In this document: positions 39,178-45,100 of the stretch, piece by piece
How the letters are laid out: each line of letters starts with the position of its first letter
Numbering within the stretch: the first letter of the stretch is position 1
Assembly: GCA_002284615.2 (NCBI GenBank)
Contig: MU069543.1
Coordinates: 263,260 to 327,259, forward strand
Direction: 5' to 3'
Source of the DNA: Dunaliella salina
Taxonomy: Eukaryota > Chlorophyta > Chlorophyceae > Chlamydomonadales > Dunaliellaceae
DNA length: 64,000 nucleotides
Program-made: the position numbers and the translations under genes
The notes under the pieces: generated by a model
The model's input: only the letters and a program-made list of their open reading frames with translations
What the model was told of the DNA's origin: nothing
The model's database searches: none

Positions 39178-42100
39178 TAGCAACCATGCGCCCAACGCAA
39201 CTCCAGGCCCACTCAGCAGCAGGACCTGCATCCGCCCACACACTGCCTCCACTTCAGCATGCCGCTCCGGCTGCTTTGCACAGTACTGATGAGGAGGAGG
39301 ATTTGGCGGCAGGCACTGCTGCTGCTGCCCCTGGGCTGCCCACCGCGGCCCTGCACAATAAAGCCAAAGGTGCTTTTGGTGGTGATGGTGGTGGTGGTGG
39401 TGGTGTTGCTGCTGCTACGATACCCAAGACGTCCCTAAGGCAGCCCAATATTTTACAGGCAAGGGTCACAGGTGCAGCAGCAGCGCATGCATCCCTGCAC
39501 ACACAGCCCCACTCCTCCACTCAGCGCGATGCTCAGCAGCCCTCGCACGCACAAGCCCATCGACGCACATCAGCATTCCACGCGCCAGCATTTCACCCAC
39601 CCGCCACATGTGCGCCTGCCCCACATGAGCCAGCTGCCAGCGTTGGCATGGGGTCCCCTGCATCAAAGCGCTCCCGCTTGCACGGGCGCTTGCCTCACAT
39701 AAGCCAGCGGCCAGCGTCAGCACAGAGCCCCCTGCATCAAAATGTCCCCATCTCACATGTGCCACCTGCCAGCGTCAGCATGGGGTCCCCTGCATCAAAG
39801 CGCCCTCGCTTTGCACTCCGACAACCAATGCAGGTGCAGGGTGCTGCTGCCCTGCCTGATCACTCACACCATCTGCGCCAAACCTCCTGGCAGCGAGCAG
39901 CAGGTGGTGGCGCAGGTCCACGGGGCACGGCTCAAAGGGCCCCCCCACGAGCAGCGCCAGCAGCAGCGCCAGCAGCAGCAGCGGCAGCAGCAGCGGCAGC
40001 AGCAGCAGCAGCAGCCACCACAGCTGCAGGAAGGCAAGTTGGGACTGTGTTGCCAAAGGGGTTGGGCACTGTCAGGCCTCACGATGCAGCGCATGGGGCA
40101 GTGCCAGCAGCAGGTGTTTTTGCGAGCTGGGGTGGTAACGGTGGCGCAGCACAAGAACCATATGCTGCTGCACTAGATGTCCCGGCACTGCCAGGCGCAG
40201 GAGCAGCCCCAGCGGGGATGTGCACAGGCTTGGGTATTGGTGATGATGGAGATGCAGATCTGGATGACCTGGGTGACATTGATCTGACCCTGTGTGACAG
40301 TGGGGATGATCTGGAGCTGGATCCACAAGGCGCAGCTGGGGTGGGTGCGGCAGGGGTGGCATTGCAAGGAAGCTCAAGGCAGGGAAACATGTTTGGGGCT
40401 GACCCGGGTGCGGCAGCCCGACCCCATCGGGTTTTTGCTGCCAATCAAGTCCACAAGCCGCTGCAAGGCTCTGCCGCTTGTCCTCAGCATCATGGGTACC
40501 ACAGCAGGCGGGAAGGGGGGAGGAAGCAACCATGGGCAACATCACTTCATCCACTGCAGGGATCTGACGCTGGTCCAAAGCATCATGCGTATCACAACAG
40601 GTGGCAGGGGCAGGGGTTGGAAATGTTGCCTTGGGAATTTACAGCTGATCCAGCTGCTGCTGCTTCCACTGTGGTACCTGGTGCCAGTGCAGCCAAGGGA
40701 GGGGTGGCAGCATCCCAACACCCGCTGCCACCTCCTACAGCTTTTGACACAAGCGCAGGCTCATTGCCTATGGATATGGCCGCAGCTGCAGCGGCTGCTG
40801 CGGAGGAAGAGGAGGAGCAGCATGACTTGTTCATCAGGAGTGATTATAGTGTCCTGCCTGGGGGCCGCAGGAGAGCAGCACACGTGTCCCCCGGCGTGGA
40901 GGACTTTTTGGTCAGCCTGAGCCAGGAGGAGGTAAGCAGAGGGCTAGGAAGCCCTTGGTCAAACATCTGTGGTTTCTTGAGCAGATCAAGGTCGGCTTGG
41001 GTGTGGTTCCTTGGGCAGCCTGAACAAAAGAGTATGAGCAGCGGGCCGCATGGAGTGACCCGCGTGTTTTCCTGAATTCCTTCTTTTTTCCTATAACTCC
41101 TTTTTTTCTCTTTTCTACAATTCCCTTGTGGGCACATGTTCATCCCCCAGCAGGCCGTTAAAACCAAAAAAAGAAAAGAAAAGAAAAGTCTATGCAAGCC
41201 AAAAGCCGCGTGCATTAAGGGAAAAACCCCCAGCAAAAATTAGAGGCCTCACCAAACACAGGCCACGCCTTGGGTCTGAAAGTGTGATCCCAATATGGAA
41301 GGAGAAAGCTTTGTAGGCAGAGGATAGGGTTTGAAGCTGTGACCCTGTGTCATCCCAATAAGAAAAAAAGCTCCTCGGTCAGAGAAAACTTTCCCAACAT
41401 CAGTTTAAAAAAGGGGGACACATTAGCTCTAAAGAGCTGTGGGTCCCCTTCACCACAAAGAACAGGGAAATCTGGGATCTCAATGTTTCATGGTTGCAGA
41501 CAAGAAAAGAAAGGGTAGGCTACATAGGCTGAGGGACTGTCCCTACTTTGGAGACAGGGACACATTGGCCCCAAAGAGCCCTGAGTCTGCTCTACTGCAA
41601 AAGCTGTCATGACTGTCTCACAGGATGAGAAAAAAGAAAGAAAAGAAAGAAAAGAAAAGAAAAGAAAAGAAAATGACTGTCTCACAGGATGAGCCTTGGG
41701 CCTCTTCATACCACACCTCTGCAGCGCGTGTCAATGAACAGAAGACCAACACCCTTGCACGTGCAGCTGCCTTGGTAAAACAAGCAAAGCATCATCCAAA
41801 CCCATGATCTTGCTGCTCTTGCTGTACAGGTTTGAGTCTCCACAATGCAGCTTGCGATTCCATTCTGTGCTGTGCTGCTCTGTTGCACCACACCGGTTCA
41901 GTGAAGCTGCAAATCAGCTTCCTTTTTTGTGGTGTGATCTGCGTACCAATTCATTGAATCTGCAATCCAGCTTTTGCACTTGCATGATGTGATGTGCCGT
42001 ACTGCCGTATGTGAAATGCCTTTTGGACGGCTCTTTTGTGCCAAAATACTCCCTTTTCCCTAGTTGCCAAAAGGAGGTCTGCCTCTGCCTATTTACTTCT

Positions 42101-45100
42101 TTGTTCACTGCTTTCCATGCTATATTGTGCCCTGTTGCTCTGTCGCAGAATGTTGGGGACAGTGACGAGCTGCAGGGAAGCTTGCAAGCAGAATGGTGCC
42201 TCCCAAATCAAACACGCTCGCGCCCACTCCATCAGCAGCAGCTCTGGCAAAAAGAGCACCTGCAACACAAAATTCCGCCTCCTCAGCAGCTGCAGCAACA
42301 GTACTGTGCTGGGAGGCAGCAAACGGGCGTGCGCGCTGATGGTGCTTTTGCTTCTCCAGCCTTTGCAGCTGCTAACAGTGAGGAAAAGTCCATCACAGGT
42401 GCCCCATTTTTGCAAGGGCAGCCATCCACAAGACAGCTGGGAAGGGACTCACGCTTTGGGGTTGATGATGAGTGGGCCAAAGATGATTTGATGCAAGCCA
42501 TAGCACCAGCACTAGCACCTCCAAGGAGGGTGGCAGTGGCTGCTGCGTCTGCGACAACCGCTGGCCCCTCTTTTAGCAACAAGCGCCAGCACAACATAAA
42601 CCAGTGTCAGTCAGATCGTGGCTGGCAGTCAGATGGGGTAGGATGGGAGCAGCTGGAGCAAGGAGATGTGGACGGGGGCGCTGTTGAGTGGGGTGCAAGG
42701 GGCAGAGGTCACATGTTTGAGATTGGACCGATTGACAGAGGTGGATGGAGTGGGCTTCCAGGGACTCTGTATGGCCGGCAACGCTCAAGCGCCCAGGTGA
42801 GCTATCCCAATGTGTGTGTTAACAGTAGCCATCTGGTTCCCAGCAACTCTGTATGGCCTGCAAAGCTTAAGCGCCCAGGTGAGCTATCCCAATGTGTGCA
42901 ATGACAGCAGCAACCTGATTTCCAGCAACTCTGTATGGTCTGCAAAGCTTAAGCGCCCAGGTGAGCTATCCCAATGTGTGTAACGACAGCAGCAACCTGA
43001 TTTCCAGCAACTCTGTATTGTCTGCAAAGCTTAAGCGCCCAGGTGAGCTATCCCAATGTGTGTGCTAACAGTAGCCATCTGGTTCCCAGCAACCCTGTAC
43101 GGCCTGCAAAGCGCCCAGGTGAGCCTCATCAGAGTGTGTAACAACAGCAGCAATCTATGGCCATGGATGAGAAAAATTCAGTGTCCAGGTGAGCTGTATC
43201 ATTGTATGAGATAAAAGCAGCAATACGTGTCCAGAACTCCCAGCTCTTTGTCGGTGACAGGAGCCAATTCAGTGTGCAGGTGAGGTACCCCAAAATGTTC
43301 TATATCTGCTGCAATCCAAAGTTTGGTGATCAGTGCTGCGTCTGAGCAAGAAAGGACAAAGCACTAAAATGCCACGATGGCATGGAAAAGGGTACAAGAT
43401 CAAAACAAAGCAGTGTGCGGTTGCTGCGAGTAGTGTAATCCAGCCAAGCCGATTTGATGTTCGGAAGATGTCTGCAAGACCAATTTGCTGCCAAGGCAGG
43501 TTGCATGCATAATGCAAGGCGAGCAAGTTTAGCAGGGATGGTGAGCTTGGGCAAGGCAGGAAATGCGTTGGGTTCTATGTGATCAAGCACAGGCCTTGGA
43601 CAAAGCCTGGATGAGATGATGAATATTTCAGCTCAAGCGATTGTAGATCTTGATTGCCACATGCATGCAAATGCCACTCATCTGCAATGCCACTCATCTG
43701 CAATGCCACTCATCTGCAATGTCACTCATCTGCAATGCCACTCATCTGCAATGCCACTCATCTGCAATCATTCCTGTGTGCACACTGTGGCACAACAAGC
43801 GCAGCAGGTGTTTGATGTAGGTCGTTACGTGCGCTTGGGTGCCTGATTTGTGGGTGCACCAGCTGTCAGATTCTGTTTGCTGCAAACACAAGGGTGCTCA
43901 CGTGTGGGTGCCCAGGCATATGGGATTTTGATTGCCAACGAGTCGGTGTAGGTATTTGGGTGGACCGGGTGCCGCGGATGTTCTCAGTCCTTCACCAAGA
44001 CAAGACGTGCAGCCTCGGCGAGGTGGCTTGTGCAGGTGTCCCTGCTGTGTTTAAAAAGGCAGCAATGGGCATCCTGTTTGCCGCCTTCCTGAGGGTGCAC
44101 TGGGCTGAGTGTCTTGGCACCTTTGCTACTCCTATTCCATGGCGCCCAGCATTAATGCGTCCAATGCAATGTTTGACGTGCAACTGGCTGGAGAATGAGG
44201 CCGTCAACAAAAGGTGCCCCTGGCCCTGCTTGCTCGCAGGCTGCTGCTGTGTAAAGAGTGTATTTGGCTCATTGGCGCAGTTGGCGCGTTTGTGCAATTG
44301 GCGCATCAATGCATTAGGCACACTGGTGCAAGTGGCGCATCAATGCATTTGGCACGTTGGTGCATCTAGTCCATTGAGCACAACAATGCATTATGGACAG
44401 TGTGCATTGAAACATTAGTGAATTTGGTCTGTTTGGCGCATTAACACACATTAGACGCAATGTTGCATGTGGTGCATTGGGGACATCAATGCACATGGAG
44501 TGCTAGTGCATTTGGCGCATTTGATACATTTGGCGCATTGATGCATCAAAAGGAGCAATTTGGTGCATTTGGTTAATTGGTTTACTTGGCACATTGATGC
44601 ATTCCGCGCACTGGTGCATCTGGCGTACTGGTGCGCTGGAGACACCAGCCAGCGCAGACTGTGCAATTGAGCCTATCTAAGAGCTTTTTTCATCTTCTTG
44701 ACACGCAAACAATCCAGTTACCATCGCAATCACAAGGCTTAATAAAGATTCTGGTCAAAGAGTGCACTTGCCTGCCTGCAGGCTGTGGCGGCACTGGAGG
44801 GAAGTGATGATGAGCTGGTGGAGTGCCCTCAACTGCCAAGCTGTGAAAACAGCATTGTGGAGGTGTGTTTATTGCAGGGTGCAGATGCTGTGCTGAAAAG
44901 GATGAAAGGGTTGTTCACTGGGGTAAAAGGAAAGAAAAAAGGTGTGTGAGGATGAATGCATGGCCCACTCCCCACATGAGTTTAGGTGAAGCAGATATTT
45001 GGACTCTGTACTAAGACTGTCTGATGCGAGGTGAAACTGGAGGGTGACCCTATCTTGCTCACTTGATTACGATCCCAAGCTCCAGGCGCTTATCCTGCTC

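Noticed and set aside
38102..39252. Long minus-strand ORFs rich in Ala, Ser or Leu opposite exon 12 (and similar ones at 31799-32467 and 22286-22960)
   Set aside because: They are shadows of CAG/CTG-type triplet tracts; they have no motifs and the plus strand has a phase-consistent spliced gene.
43670..43772. CRISPR-like repeat array
   Set aside because: Units are directly adjacent with no spacers, in a eukaryotic intron.
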